Positions 11,301 through 20,001 are shown, counted from the first letter of the stretch. The stretch is DNA of 20,447 bases from Silene noctiflora (GCA_009801015.1 VHZZ01009507.1:22336-42782); one strand, 5' to 3'. Made by a program: numbers and translations. Notes: generated by a model from the letters alone, not told the origin.

Positions 11301-13259
11301 ATGTGAATATGTATCTTTAGTTTGTTTAGTAAGAATTGGTTTGGAAGAGTGGATAATTGGCAAATTTGTGTTTTTTTTCCTCCGAAAAAGAGACCATTTT
11401 TCTTCCTTGCCAAAGTAGGAAGATTTGGACGGAAAACATATATTCGTGTAAATGTTAACTTAAGCAACAGGGATGGTTTTACTCTTAATTTTCTCCTGAT
11501 CTCTTGATCATCATAGCTATCGGAGATGTTTCAGGCTATGTGCAGTCTTCTCTCTAAACCCATCATAATCTAGCAGACGCAACTCACAAGCTTCACCTTG
11601 TCAATTTAACATAGTAGATTAGCTACTATTGTATTACTCCCTTACTCCTACATAAGTTCATGCTTCCCATGACTTTTTAACATAGGATTCCCAGCAGGAT
11701 GAGAGCAAATTTCCACCGTTATGAGTAGTTACTCCTTTCTGTAAGATCGAGATGGAAACAGCCTTTGCTTGCGACTGGAGGGACTAGAAGTCTTTATTAT
11801 ATATCAGAGGTTGCGGACAGCAACTGTTTTTGGGAAGTGTATCTAACAAACTGTGATTTTCCACATGTAATTTAAGCATGATTTTTGTTTAATGAACAGC
11901 GGGAGCTAAATGTTACGGAGTACAAGTCATTTGACATATTCATTTTTCTTTGTTTATTTGGTTTGGGGAGAGGGAGGAAAAACAAAAGACAGTATAAGAT
12001 GTGCTTGTTATTGGTGATGATTTAGTTGCGTTTTCCATTCATTTACAGGTTGTATGTCTATGCTTCCTAGTATAACCCTCAGCTCAGGTTGGTGCCTGTA
12101 TTCTTTGTTTGCTGTCTAAGTGTATAAATGTGTACTCAAGTCATTAGTTTTAACATGAAAAACAGAAATGTAAACTAGAAAAGAATCATATAATTGCAAG
12201 GTTGGAAATCTTGAATATATTTCTCCATCTTTTGCTGAAAATTTGGATACTGAATGCAGCACGTCGTCTTATCCTCACTCATTAGGTTGTTTGCCATTTG
12301 TTAGGTATACAGCCACTTCTGAATTGTTGCCGCTTCTTGCTGTGGGAAGTACACCATTGTTGAAGGTTGAGCGTATATCTCAAAACATCGATACTGGAAG
12401 TAGTATTGTGGACAACTCTACCACATTGTCCACTCCTTTCGCGTCATTTTCCTTCAGTGCAACTGCCAGTTTTGAAGTTCGTAGTCCTTCCAGAATTCAG
12501 GTATGATTGTACGAGGCTACCTCTCTTTCACTTGTGGCTTTGTGCTGTTTATAATAATGATTTTTATGAAATAGAAATTATATTACACTAAAACTGAGTA
12601 GCTGGCGCACCAAGAGTCTAAGAGGCATTCGGTATCTGGAGACACCAAAAATCCTTTTTTTTCCACATGCGTTTATGTTTGTGCTGAGGAAAAAAAAAGA
12701 TTAGATAAGTTTAATATAATGCCATATGCTTGAAATATTTATAAATACATCATAAGAATTTTTCATGGATCTACCGACTACCGCTGCACTTGTTAGAGCA
12801 TAATGAAGCTCCCCATCCCTCTATTCACATGAGCAACTTTGGTGTAAATCTGCATGGAATGGTTCATTTTGTTAGTAAATAATGCCTCTCCTTGTTTTAG
12901 CTCAGAAATCTTGGCCTTTTATATTAGAATATTTACTGGTGGTGCAGGTTCAATTTAAAGAAGCCACCTTCAAGCCTCCTGAGATAAAATCTCGTCTCGA
13001 TCTCCCCGATAGTGTGGATATCCTTGGTCAGAACATCACCCTTCCTCCATTGCAGCAGCTTCTTAATCCCGTCCAGGAAGCAGCATCGAGTATTTCCAGA
13101 ACATTATATGGTCTTCCACCTCTGAAGGTTTCGATTCCAGGTGAACGAAGCTCGTCATGGTTGATCGTCACTTATCTTGATGATGACCTTCGGATTTCAA
13201 GAGGAGATGGAGGCCTTTTTGTACTTGTCCGAGAAGGAAGTCCCCTTCTTGAGCTATAG
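8369..13259 (+). CDS. FBN2: Plastid-lipid-associated protein / fibrillin, FBN2 (PAP3)-like, three exons
   Basis: Coding exons are 8369-8925, 12305-12500 and 12948-13259 (TAG stop). Introns are 8926-12304 (donor GTGAGT) and 12501-12947 (donor GTATGA, acceptor GTGCAG). The join gives 354 residues. The first junction splits a Val codon and reads NWVLV-YTATSELLPLLAVG without a gap. The ATG has an in-frame TAG at 8354-8356. Residues 1 to about 57 are rich in Ser, Thr, His and Arg with almost no acid, a chloroplast transit peptide. An acidic, Pro/Gly-rich linker follows with DEWG at 75-78 and 101-104. The PAP/fibrillin domain runs from about 126 to the end, with FEVRSPSRIQ, the Thr-Tyr-Leu stretch and RISRGDGG (333-340). 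Fibrillins are lipocalin-like proteins of plastoglobules and thylakoids. The FBN1/FBN2 group is linked to plastoglobule structure and to photoprotection and jasmonate responses under stress. Sequence details such as STTLS-PFASFSFSATASFEVRSP favour FBN2 over FBN1. The family is secure; the subgroup is likely. Confidence 0.93.
9282..9388 (+). repeat. Diverged direct repeat, period 77 bp, in FBN2 intron 1
   Basis: AGCTTGTGGGCATAGAATAA with ATCTCATGG (9282-9309) recurs as AGCTTGTAGGCATAGAACAA with TCTCATATGG (9359-9388). Only about 28 bases are clearly shared, so this is either an old tandem duplication or two fragments of one repeat. Confidence 0.6.
10030..10530 (+). repeat. Dispersed repeat, copy A (FBN2 intron 1)
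   Basis: Two blocks match the copy at about 14985-15345 in the same order and orientation. The first is ATGTTGCTCTGACTTGGGTA (starting near 10041). The second is CTAGGAGAAGTGTCAGATT (near 10440), followed within 50 bases by a GGGTATTGG-like string and CCATACCCATATC. The spacing between blocks is about 140 bp longer here. A similar TATGTTGCTCGGACTCGGGT-type motif is, to my knowledge, common in plant introns, but I cannot name the element class. Confidence 0.5.
11267..11340 (+). repeat. Direct repeat, period 54 bp, in FBN2 intron 1
   Basis: TTTGTTTAGTAATAATTGGT (11267-11286) recurs as TTTGTTTAGTAAGAATTGGT (11321-11340), 19 of 20 bases equal. The intervening sequence is not clearly repeated. 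Confidence 0.75.
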
Positions 13260-14371
13260 GACAGAAGTAGTACCTTGTCCGGCTTTTGGTACATACTTAA
13301 AGAGCTTTATGTCATTATAATCCTCTGGCAGTCCTTGTACAAGTTTTTATGTCCTCACCATTTGAAAGGCTTGGTATCGTTTATCCTCGGACAATTCAAG
13401 AGCGTATTCAAACAACATTCCTATGTATGTTGTAGTTTCGTTTATTGTTATGTGTTATCCCGTGCACAAGGTCATCCATGCATAAACACATCCATATCTT
13501 AGAAAAAGGTTAAAGTATTGGGACGAGTATGGGATCCTATTAACCGGTTTCGAAACTGGACTCCTGGAAAATTGGGTATGGAATAACAAACAGGTAGTAT
13601 TCAAACTGTTTGCAAGCTACTTCCCATGTAAAAGGACAATATCCCATGGCAACGCCTTATCTGTGCAAGTAGTAGAAGCATAGAGGAGTTTAATTAATTA
13701 GAATTTTACTAAAAAGATAGTTTTTACAACATTACTCCATGTTTATAGTGTGAAATTAGTCCATGATGGTACTCGGTACTTAAATTAGGATTTTGCCTTG
13801 TTGGTTATTTTGAATCAGGTCCACCGCAAATTGAATGGTTATTCCGGTAAATTTAGAGTCTAGCGGCGTTCAGGTTCGGTCAGGCCAATTAGGCTTTTGA
13901 GTTGTACTCAGATAGTGTAATTTCAGGTCTCAATCAAGTTAGTTTCGTCAAGTCTACTCACTAAGTCACAAGCGCACCACAGACTACGACCTTTGAGATG
14001 CATGACATTCACTCAGTGAGGCTGACATGCTAAGCATTGTTTATATGCGTAAGAAAGTTGCGTCAATTGCCAACACAGTTGAGCTTCCTGATAGCTTGTT
14101 TCAAACAAAGGCAGAATGAATACATCTCGTTATAACGCGAACTATTTCTAATGCTATCATCCAGCATCACTCTGTTTAGTACATGTTCAAGCAAATACGG
14201 CAGATGGAGAATACGCAAAAGAGAAACCTAATAAGTCGTCTTCAAAAGATACTTGCTACGTCTGCGAAAGTCATAAATTACATTACATAGCATCACAATT
14301 CACAAGTGAAGGAAAAAGTCTCTACGATTAAAAAATTTATAAAATATAAAAAAAAAATCACCCAAAGATCT
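13260..14371. other. Convergent intergenic region between FBN2 and DPM2
   Basis: It holds the 3' untranslated regions of the two facing genes and no gene of its own. No perfect AATAAA stands at a convincing distance after either stop codon, as is usual for plant genes. The DPM2 side contains an A-run on the plus strand (14350-14357), which is a T-run in the DPM2 transcript. The middle part (about 13850-14100) is somewhat GC-richer and may be an old insertion, but I could not identify it. Confidence 0.45.
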
Positions 14372-14720
14372 CTATGCTTTCTTCCTTTTTGATTTCAGCA
14401 TTACAGATCCAATAAAGACAGATAAGAAGCAGAGAAGTGCCACACCAGTGAATACAGGGAGGAGAATAGCATACTCTTGAGGCAGGAAGTACTTGTGTAT
14501 AAAATGGTCACTGTCCACAAATGGCTGCAAAAATCATCAATAATTCAGCAACTTAACCACATAAACGGATACGAAGGACGGAGTATATAGATTTAAATAC
14601 TATATCCAAATTGACTGATTTTGAAATTACCAGGATAATGACCCAAAGTGTATAATATGTGAAAATTGATAAGCTGATGCAGCACAACAGAAAACCAACA
14701 GCCCTATCAGCAAGATCCAT
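14372..14720 (-). CDS. DPM2: Dolichol-phosphate mannose synthase regulatory subunit DPM2, two exons
   Basis: On the minus strand exon 1 is 14720-14631 (30 codons) and exon 2 is 14524-14372 (50 codons plus TAG). They are split by a 106-bp intron with donor CTG|GTAATT and acceptor TTTTGCAG|CCA. The protein has 80 residues, the usual length in plants. It starts MDLADRAVGFLLCC, runs through ISLSIFTYYTLWVIIL, crosses the junction into PFVDSDHFIHKYFLPQ and ends KSKRKKA. Two hydrophobic membrane spans lie at about residues 8-30 and 49-72, and the basic Lys-rich tail probably faces the cytosol. DPM2 is the small ER membrane subunit that stabilises the catalytic DPM1 together with DPM3. The complex makes dolichol-phosphate-mannose for N-glycans, GPI anchors and O-/C-mannosylation. 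An in-frame TAG immediately precedes the ATG, which fixes the start. The exons are too short to stand out as long open frames, but the match to the family is very strong. Confidence 0.95.
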
Positions 14721-14984
14721 CTAATCTAAGCTGTTCACTTCCACAACTACAGCAAATAATTTGATTCCTGCAGAGCTACGCATTAACACATAGTGAGCAT
14801 TTACTTCTTACATAAAAAAACAACTCAAACAAGAACGTCATCTAACCAGAGAAATATACATGTTATGAAAGAGGACACATAGCAATGTAGCATAAAGAAT
14901 ATCGGAGCAAGCAAGAGAAATATCTAATATCCCCAAACTTGGAAGGAATTGACGAAAACAACAAAAATTGACTTTCCTTATGAG

Positions 14985-15345
14985 CTACGTTACTCTGACA
15001 CTGACTTGGGTATGAGTGTCGGACATGAGTACATATCCAATGTGCCGCGTTCGGCAAGACCAAAAATTTTAGATACGGGTGCGGGGACACGTTTCAAAGC
15101 AAAAATGCACTTCTAAATTTGAAATATTCCAATTATTTGACTATAATGGTAAAGAAGTTCGACAATTAATATTTAAAGATCATTAAATATAATACTTAAT
15201 GCCTTATAAACCTCTCTTCCTCTGCTTTTGTGGTACGAGTCCACTAGTACAACTCTCCTAGGAGAAGTGTCGGACTAACAAGTATTGGGTAAGGAATCAA
15301 TACCCATATCCATGTTGTTCGTGTCAACTCAGGTATGGCCTGAAA
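14985..15345 (+). repeat. Dispersed repeat, copy B (upstream of DPM2)
   Basis: It shares CTGACTTGGGTATGA (start near 15000) and CTAGGAGAAGTGTCGGACT (near 15258), followed by GTATTGGGT and CAATACCCATATCC, with copy A in FBN2 intron 1. Inside, the string AGTGTCGGAC occurs twice in the same direction (near 15014 and 15265). No target duplication or coding capacity is visible. Confidence 0.5.
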
Positions 15346-15565
15346 AGTGGAAGGGTTGAAGTAACATAGCTTATGAGTTGCGCAAAATGGGAAGTACTAG
15401 CAATTAGCAAATTATTTACTACCATCAGAGAGTACTACTAAATCAGCCTTATATCCCGCAATTATAACACAAGAGTTAAAGACTAACTATTCCTTGATTT
15501 CGAATTATCATGGAATGAACCAAAATGGTTCACTAACTTATTATGCTTAATTTTATTGAGAAATA

Positions 15566-15823
15566 CTCCCTTTGTCTCACCTCACCATTTCTTTGCATAT
15601 TCTAAATTAATCCGATTAGGTCATGATTCCTATTAGTTAACTTTTTTGTGTTTAACAAACTATTTACCCTTGTTTGTTTTCTGACATGACCCAATGTTAT
15701 ATCATACTCTTAACGTACAGGTACAGATTTAATCACAAACTGTCTATACCCATTAGTATGTGTTTGCACAAAAACCACTCGAAGAGCAAACATGATGAAA
15801 CAGATGATATGAGACAAAGGAAG
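15566..15823. mobile_element. Stowaway-like MITE (Tc1/mariner type), 258 bp
   Basis: The left end CTCCCTTTGTCTCA (15566-15579) and the right end TGAGACAAAGGAAG (15810-15823) are inverted copies with 13 of 14 bases equal. Both ends are flanked by TA (15564-15565 and 15824-15825), the target duplication of Stowaway elements. The ends match the CTCCCTCYGTYYC style of that family as I know it, and the length is normal. It has no coding capacity and would need a mariner-like transposase from elsewhere. Confidence 0.8.
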
Positions 15824-16293
15824 TAAAAGTCGGATATCTAAGAAATTTTCATCATGGGTCATACAGAAAAAGTTTCCTGTGTTGTTAACACAATGCTGAG
15901 GCTGTTGCTGTATAAATCCGACACCCTCTCACAATGTGGAAAAGCATATGAAGCACTAAGATAATGTTCGTTGTTATGATTAAGAATCAGGAGCTAAAAA
16001 GAACTTAATTTTACCTAGTTCACTCTCTGAGATTATGAAAACAATTACTGATACGCTCGCACAATGGATTTCTAGAATGGTTGCGAATATCACGTTATTG
16101 GATTGCTAGTTCGACAGTAATTCTTCTATAAACCACAAGTCATGACACATTGAATCAAACGCAAAAAGCAGTAACTCAGTAACTCATTTCAAACTCAAAA
16201 GAAACAACATTATATCAATCGATCACCACTAGCATCAACAGTCACCTATATGGATCTTGCCTAATAAAGGGTCTAGAAAACTATTCAGATGTC

Positions 16294-16376
16294 ACACCTC
16301 GACTCGAGCATGACTTATAAATGATCAATCTACCACAAGAAGTAGAATTCATTGGCGGACACCTCGAATCGAGCAT
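16294..16376. repeat. Paired near-palindromic motif in the DPM2 upstream region
   Basis: ACACCTCGACTCGAGCAT (16294-16311) recurs as ACACCTCGAATCGAGCAT (16359-16376), 17 of 18 bases equal, 65 bp apart. Each core is an inverted repeat around one central base (CTCGA-N-TCGAG). It could be a duplicated protein-binding site or chance; nothing else supports a function. Confidence 0.45.
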
Positions 16377-16743
16377 TCTTATGCTGAACAAAAGGCATTA
16401 CAAACTAATGAAATTCACATATTCTTTAATTATGAATAAATCAATTTCTCATGCTATCTCCAAAGATCAAAGTAATGCAACCAAACCGTATCATTTCATA
16501 TTAGAACTTATTGATTTTCTTCAAATAAACGGCTCTAAGTTAAACAATTCTAACACAATTGCACCAAAGTAAAAGTAACAGGTAGAATCATGTATCGTAA
16601 AGTGCACAGGGAACAAAAATCAGCCCTAATTTTTGTGAATTGATAAAGCGCCCAAGATCAAAATCGCGGAATTATATGCAATTGATAGATAACAATACGT
16701 TTACTAAAAAGGGGAAAAGGGTAAATTAGGTTAAAGAGAGTAC

Positions 16744-16880
16744 CGAAAGACAAGTACAAGGCCGGTAAATCGCGCTGATCAATGAGGTTGAAGAAGCATA
16801 AGCTTAGTAGACTGGGTGAATTGGATTATTTTCTTATAAACAAGTACAAGTACACACACTGATTATTTTCTTATAAACAA
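16744..16880 (-). promoter_or_regulatory. Possible DPM2 promoter and leader exon with a duplicated TATA unit
   Basis: GATTATTTTCTTATAAACAA occurs twice exactly on the plus strand (16824-16843 and 16861-16880), a direct repeat with a 37-bp period. On the minus strand each copy reads TTGTTTATAAGAAAATAATC, a TATA-like element facing DPM2. About 25-60 bases further along the minus strand lies a less AT-rich stretch (16744-16800) that could be the transcribed leader and ends in a donor-like G|GTACTC. The repeat is plain; the promoter role is an inference, because DPM2 coding starts 2 kb away. Confidence 0.35.
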
Positions 16881-17069
16881 TTTCCGTGATTTACTTTTCG
16901 TCTCAAGTTTAAAACGGGTCAAATATAATATACAAAAAAAAAATAAAAAAAATGTATTGGGATTAGAAGAAGATTTATCCCATTTATGCAAGTGAGTTGT
17001 TACTTAACTCATTTTATTCTTATAACGGATATATTCATTTTAAGAAAGATCGTCGTAATTAAATTTGGT
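16881..17069. other. Short AT-rich intergenic spacer
   Basis: AT-rich sequence with an A-run near 16935-16952. No gene, repeat or signal is recognised. Confidence 0.4.
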
Positions 17070-17524
17070 AAAGTAGTGTTTGGAATGCGGAATTGATTTC
17101 ATTTTCATGATTTCAATTGAAAAAGTCAAAAGTTTGAATTTAATTCCAAATCCAATTCTAAAAATTCATTTGAAGATCACGTGGAATTCGATTCCAGATT
17201 TCAGTTTCTCAATGGTGTTTGGAAAACTCATGGAATTGGAATTGGACTTAGCGGGTGTTGGTGAAAAGCGCCAAATTTATTTTTATAATTTTTCTATTAG
17301 GAAAAAAATAAATGTTGTTACTGAAAATATTTTCGATTGAAAAAAAAATTATAAATAAAAATATTATTATAAAATTTGCATACAAGAGAAACGTAATCAA
17401 ATAGTGACGGAAGTGAAATCACTGCTATATGGTAAGTATTTGAACTACATTGGAAATAATAAGTAAATGATCCAATTCAATTCAAAATTCAAAGGGTTCC
17501 AAATATTTGAATTCTGAATTCAGT
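17070..17524. repeat. GAATTC/GGAATTGG-rich segment downstream of the BAHD gene
   Basis: GTGTTTGGAA occurs at 17076-17085 and 17215-17224. GGAATTCGATTCC (17183-17195) is a small inverted repeat, GGAATTGGAATTGG follows at 17232-17245, and complementary CCAATTCAATTC and GGTTCCAAATATTTGAATTC strings lie at about 17471-17515. The vocabulary is that of a small non-autonomous DNA transposon, but clear ends and target duplications are not seen. Read on the minus strand, the right-hand part is the 3' untranslated region of the BAHD gene, which begins directly after its stop codon. The open frame at 17080-17340 is low in complexity and is not taken as a gene. Confidence 0.35.
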
Positions 17525-18814
17525 TTAGAGCTTGCTGTTATTAACAAAGGTGGCAGACTTGGACACAAACGAATTAAACTCGGGATCAGCTTCAAGTCTG
17601 GACATTTCTTCAGGGCTTAGGTTGACATAAACATATGTGTCTTGCCTCGACGGATCACCCGCAAAAATTAACACCATATCCTTAAACACCAGAGTCGCGG
17701 ATGTGACCCACACCGGTTTCCCCCACCCGAAATCCGCTTCATAAACAGGCAATCCTCTAAACGAGCTAAACCCAAGTGACGTTATTTCTCTTCTGCTCTC
17801 CCTCTCAAAATGATCCATCATAAAACTTAAATCTTCCTTACCATTGCGCATGTTATCTATTAATCCAGTCTTCCCAATTATTTCCTTTATTGACTCTCGT
17901 GTAGCCTCCAAATGATTATCGCTTGGGCTCACTATCGCATTCACGACCATGTTACCGAAATAGTAATCGCATCCTGGAGGATTAATCACTTTAGGACGGA
18001 TATTTACCGCATGGTAAACTTCATTAGGAATGTTATTTACCCCGCTTGTACGAAGTAATTTAATCCTACAATATATGAATGCTGAAATAGCCATGGTAAC
18101 AGATGCTTGATTTTTGGCGTCTAAGTTTAGCCTTGCCTTAAGCGCATCACACATGGATTTGCTAAACATAAACCATTTGGTTACCGGTTTACTCCCGAGT
18201 AGATCCGGGTCTAGTTCTCCGGATACAATGGGACCATGTGGTGGAAATTCCCTCCATATTTCGAAATGAGGGCGTAGGTAGGGGTCAGCCCTACCATTAG
18301 CGATTTCGGCCCATGTTTTGACGAACATAGCAAAAGAGAAGCCATCGGAAACAACATGGCTAATTTTAATCCCGATAGCAACTCCGCCACAGGCGAACGT
18401 ATTGACTTGAATAACCAAAAGAAGTCTAGTGTAGCCTTGAGTATTGTCACTGGAGGGTAAGAGCTTGTCTAGCAGGAACACCTCAGCATTATGAACAACT
18501 TGGGATAAACTAGTGTAGGGTAGATGGGCTTGGAGATAAGGTACACCCTCGTCATTACAGGTTATATGAGTCGAATCTTGGACTCGACCCGCTAGTGGAT
18601 AAAAGATGGACAATGTTGCAGGAAGCGAGTTTTTGAGTCGGGTTAAGATGGTCGACGGGGTGGGAGTTTGTTTGTTTGAGAAGAAGAAGATTAAGGGCAT
18701 AAGAATTGGGATGTTGACTTGATCGAACAAGGAGGGTTTTAGATAACGAAGGTGAGATGGAGTTGGATGTAATGGTTTGATCAAGTCTTCCGAGATCATT
18801 TTTATGTTCATCAT
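17525..18814 (-). CDS. BAHD-family acyltransferase (vinorine synthase-like clade), single exon
   Basis: The uninterrupted frame gives 429 residues, normal for the family (about 420-460). BAHD enzymes are soluble, mostly cytosolic, and move an acyl group from acyl-CoA to an alcohol or amine in specialised metabolism. The catalytic HXXXD motif is His-Val-Val-Ser-Asp (153-157) in the context GGVAIGIKISHVVSDG. The structural DFGWG motif (361-365) lies in YEADFGWGKPVW. VNIRPK (270-275) and YFGNMV (285-290) are also in place. The opening MISEDLIKPLHPTP and SLFDQ strings and the CGG before the HXXXD resemble the clade with vinorine synthase and deacetylvindoline acetyltransferase. The start is the first ATG of the frame (18812-18814); MMN offers a second ATG directly after it. 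The frame remains open 15 codons further upstream, but without an ATG. The acyl donor and acceptor cannot be told from sequence. No frameshift or lost catalytic residue is seen. Confidence 0.95.
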   Translation of the reverse strand: MMNIKMISEDLIKPLHPTPSHLRYLKPSLFDQVNIPILMPLIFFFSNKQTPTPSTILTRLKNSLPATLSIFYPLAGRVQDSTHITCNDEGVPYLQAHLPYTSLSQVVHNAEVFLLDKLLPSSDNTQGYTRLLLVIQVNTFACGGVAIGIKISHVVSDGFSFAMFVKTWAEIANGRADPYLRPHFEIWREFPPHGPIVSGELDPDLLGSKPVTKWFMFSKSMCDALKARLNLDAKNQASVTMAISAFIYCRIKLLRTSGVNNIPNEVYHAVNIRPKVINPPGCDYYFGNMVVNAIVSPSDNHLEATRESIKEIIGKTGLIDNMRNGKEDLSFMMDHFERESRREITSLGFSSFRGLPVYEADFGWGKPVWVTSATLVFKDMVLIFAGDPSRQDTYVYVNLSPEEMSRLEADPEFNSFVSKSATFVNNSKL

Positions 18815-18956
18815 CGTATATGTTATGGAATTTGTGCTTAAAATGGAAGTATTGATCAAATGATGCCCAAAAAGTTGGCAATACTACAATTTGATGGCAA
18901 AAAGGAAAAAGGAAAGGGGTGAATTATGAAGCACTTGTTAAAGCTCAAGTAATGGG

Positions 18957-18964
18957 TTATATAA
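18957..18964 (-). promoter_or_regulatory. Probable TATA box of the BAHD gene
   Basis: TTATATAA stands 143 bases upstream of the ATG. A start of transcription about 30 bases further would give a leader of roughly 110 bases, a normal length. The motif is palindromic and lies in AT-rich sequence, so the call rests on position. The terminal inverted repeat of a transposon-like element begins only about 10-15 bp further upstream. Confidence 0.5.
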
Positions 18965-18972
18965 TTAATTAA

Positions 18973-19753
18973 GGGTGTTTATTTTCGTAGTACATATTTT
19001 ACTCACCACAGTACATTTTTAACTATTTTACCCCTGTCAATTTTTTCTATCCTCCCTTCTCTCTCAAGTCTCTTCCTCCCCGGGCAGGAACCAACTCTAC
19101 TGTACTACAATTAAAAATAAATTATGAAATGGCCAATTAACCACAATAACCCTTGACCACCCACCACACCCAACCACCACCGACAATCGCACCCTTCACC
19201 ACCCACATCGACATGACCCTTCTCTCTTATCCCTGGACAATAACACCGCGTCAACCACTACTCGACTACCGCCTTACCACACGATCCCTTCCACTCGCCT
19301 ATCACCACCGACGCATGATCCTTCCCACCTACTTTTCCACCAGCGAACCTGCATCCAACTACTTCGCCTGCACGACTACTACCACACAACGCCGCTCTCC
19401 ATGCGCCGACCCTCATTCAACCTTCAACCTTGCCGTCAGCCTACAACGAAACTACCATGCACCATACTTGTTCAATAATATTTCAATTAACGATAACCCT
19501 AATCGTTTAATAAACACAAAATCCCAAAATTAAACATTAGTTTCGTCAATAATTTGTAATTGATGATAACTTATCATTTATGATTGAAGCAAATTGATTA
19601 ATTTGAGATAATACTTTTGATTAATTTGTCATGTGTTGTTATTCATTGAGAGAATTTAGGGTAGAAGTTTTTTTAACGAGGGGTATGCAAATGGAAAATA
19701 ATGGGTAAAAAGTACTACAATGAGTAAAAATTGTACTGCGAAAATAAATTAGG
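18973..19753. mobile_element. Terminal-inverted-repeat element (non-autonomous DNA transposon), about 780 bp
   Basis: The left arm (18978-19014) and the reverse complement of the right arm (19712-19748) agree at 30 of 37 positions. Both start TTTATTTTCG, then an AGTACA block, then TTTTACTCA, then AGTAC. Flanking TTAATTAA occurs on both sides (18965-18972 and 19754-19761). With one more base this would be an 8-of-9 match, as a worn Mutator-type target duplication, but a similar string also recurs just to the right, so the duplication is not certain. The interior (about 19141-19450) is C-rich and G-poor on the plus strand, unlike its surroundings. A 126-codon open frame there (19153-19533) has no recognisable domain. 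It may be captured sequence, as in Pack-TIR elements. No transposase is present. Confidence 0.6.
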
Positions 19754-19967
19754 TTAATTAAAAATAGTTATTAGGTTAATTAATTTCTAAGTATACACTC
19801 AATAACACACTGTCTTCGTATATTATAGTACAATCTTGCCGGGGTCAATGATCAAGTTGGACAGCCATTTGGAATGTAACAGCACAGAGCATCATTATTA
19901 AAATACCTCCAATAACTTCATTTATTATTCTCAAGGTCTTACTTCATGCGCTCTCTTGCATTTAAAG

Positions 19968-20001
19968 GCAATAGTATTTCTTAGCAATAGTATTTCTTAG
20001 C
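19968..20001. repeat. Exact 16-bp tandem duplication
   Basis: GCAATAGTATTTCTTA occurs twice without a gap (19968-19983 and 19984-19999), followed by a further GC. With no mismatches it is probably recent, for instance replication slippage or a transposon footprint. Confidence 0.9.

Larger units (their letters stand above)
8926..12304 (+). other. FBN2 intron 1, 3,379 bp, repeat-bearing
   Basis: Donor TTGGT|GTGAGT and acceptor TTGTTAG|GTATAC fit the reading frame. The intron is about three times the length of the coding sequence and holds no gene. Short open frames at 9918-10121, 10406-10640, 10861-11181 and 11159-11507 have no recognisable content. It contains a diverged 77-bp-period duplication (9282-9388), a diverged 54-bp-period one (11267-11340) and a dispersed repeat also found upstream of DPM2 (about 10030-10530). 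Its size is probably the result of insertions. Confidence 0.85.
14721..16743 (-). other. Upstream region of DPM2, possibly a 5' UTR intron with insertions
   Basis: There is no coding region here. Short open frames at 14863-15090 and 16321-16572 have no recognisable content. CTGCAG at 14768-14773 would make an acceptor on the minus strand, leaving a 47-base leader exon before the ATG. A donor-like G|GTACTC ends near 16743. Joined, these would give a 5' UTR intron of about 2 kb that carries repeat copy B and the Stowaway-like MITE. This gene model is an inference; a short promoter close to 14780 is the alternative. Confidence 0.3.

Noticed and set aside
9918-11507. Short open frames inside FBN2 intron 1
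   Set aside because: None has a recognisable domain or matching splice signals, and the exon 1 to exon 2 join is already complete in the protein family.
14572-14586. GGACGGAGTATA string in the DPM2 intron that looks like a Stowaway end
   Set aside because: Only one end is present and the 106-bp intron is too short to hold the element. At most it is a footprint.
16321-16572. 83-codon plus-strand open frame
   Set aside because: Low-complexity composition in the DPM2 upstream region with no recognised motif. It also starts beside the repeated CTCGA motif rather than at any gene signal.
17080-17340. 86-codon open frame next to the BAHD 3' end
   Set aside because: It consists of repeated AATTC and GGAATT strings and is a by-product of the repeat.
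18815-18859. A 15-codon longer BAHD reading frame
   Set aside because: The extension begins at TTG, not ATG. The first ATG of the frame (18812-18814) matches the usual N-terminus of the family.
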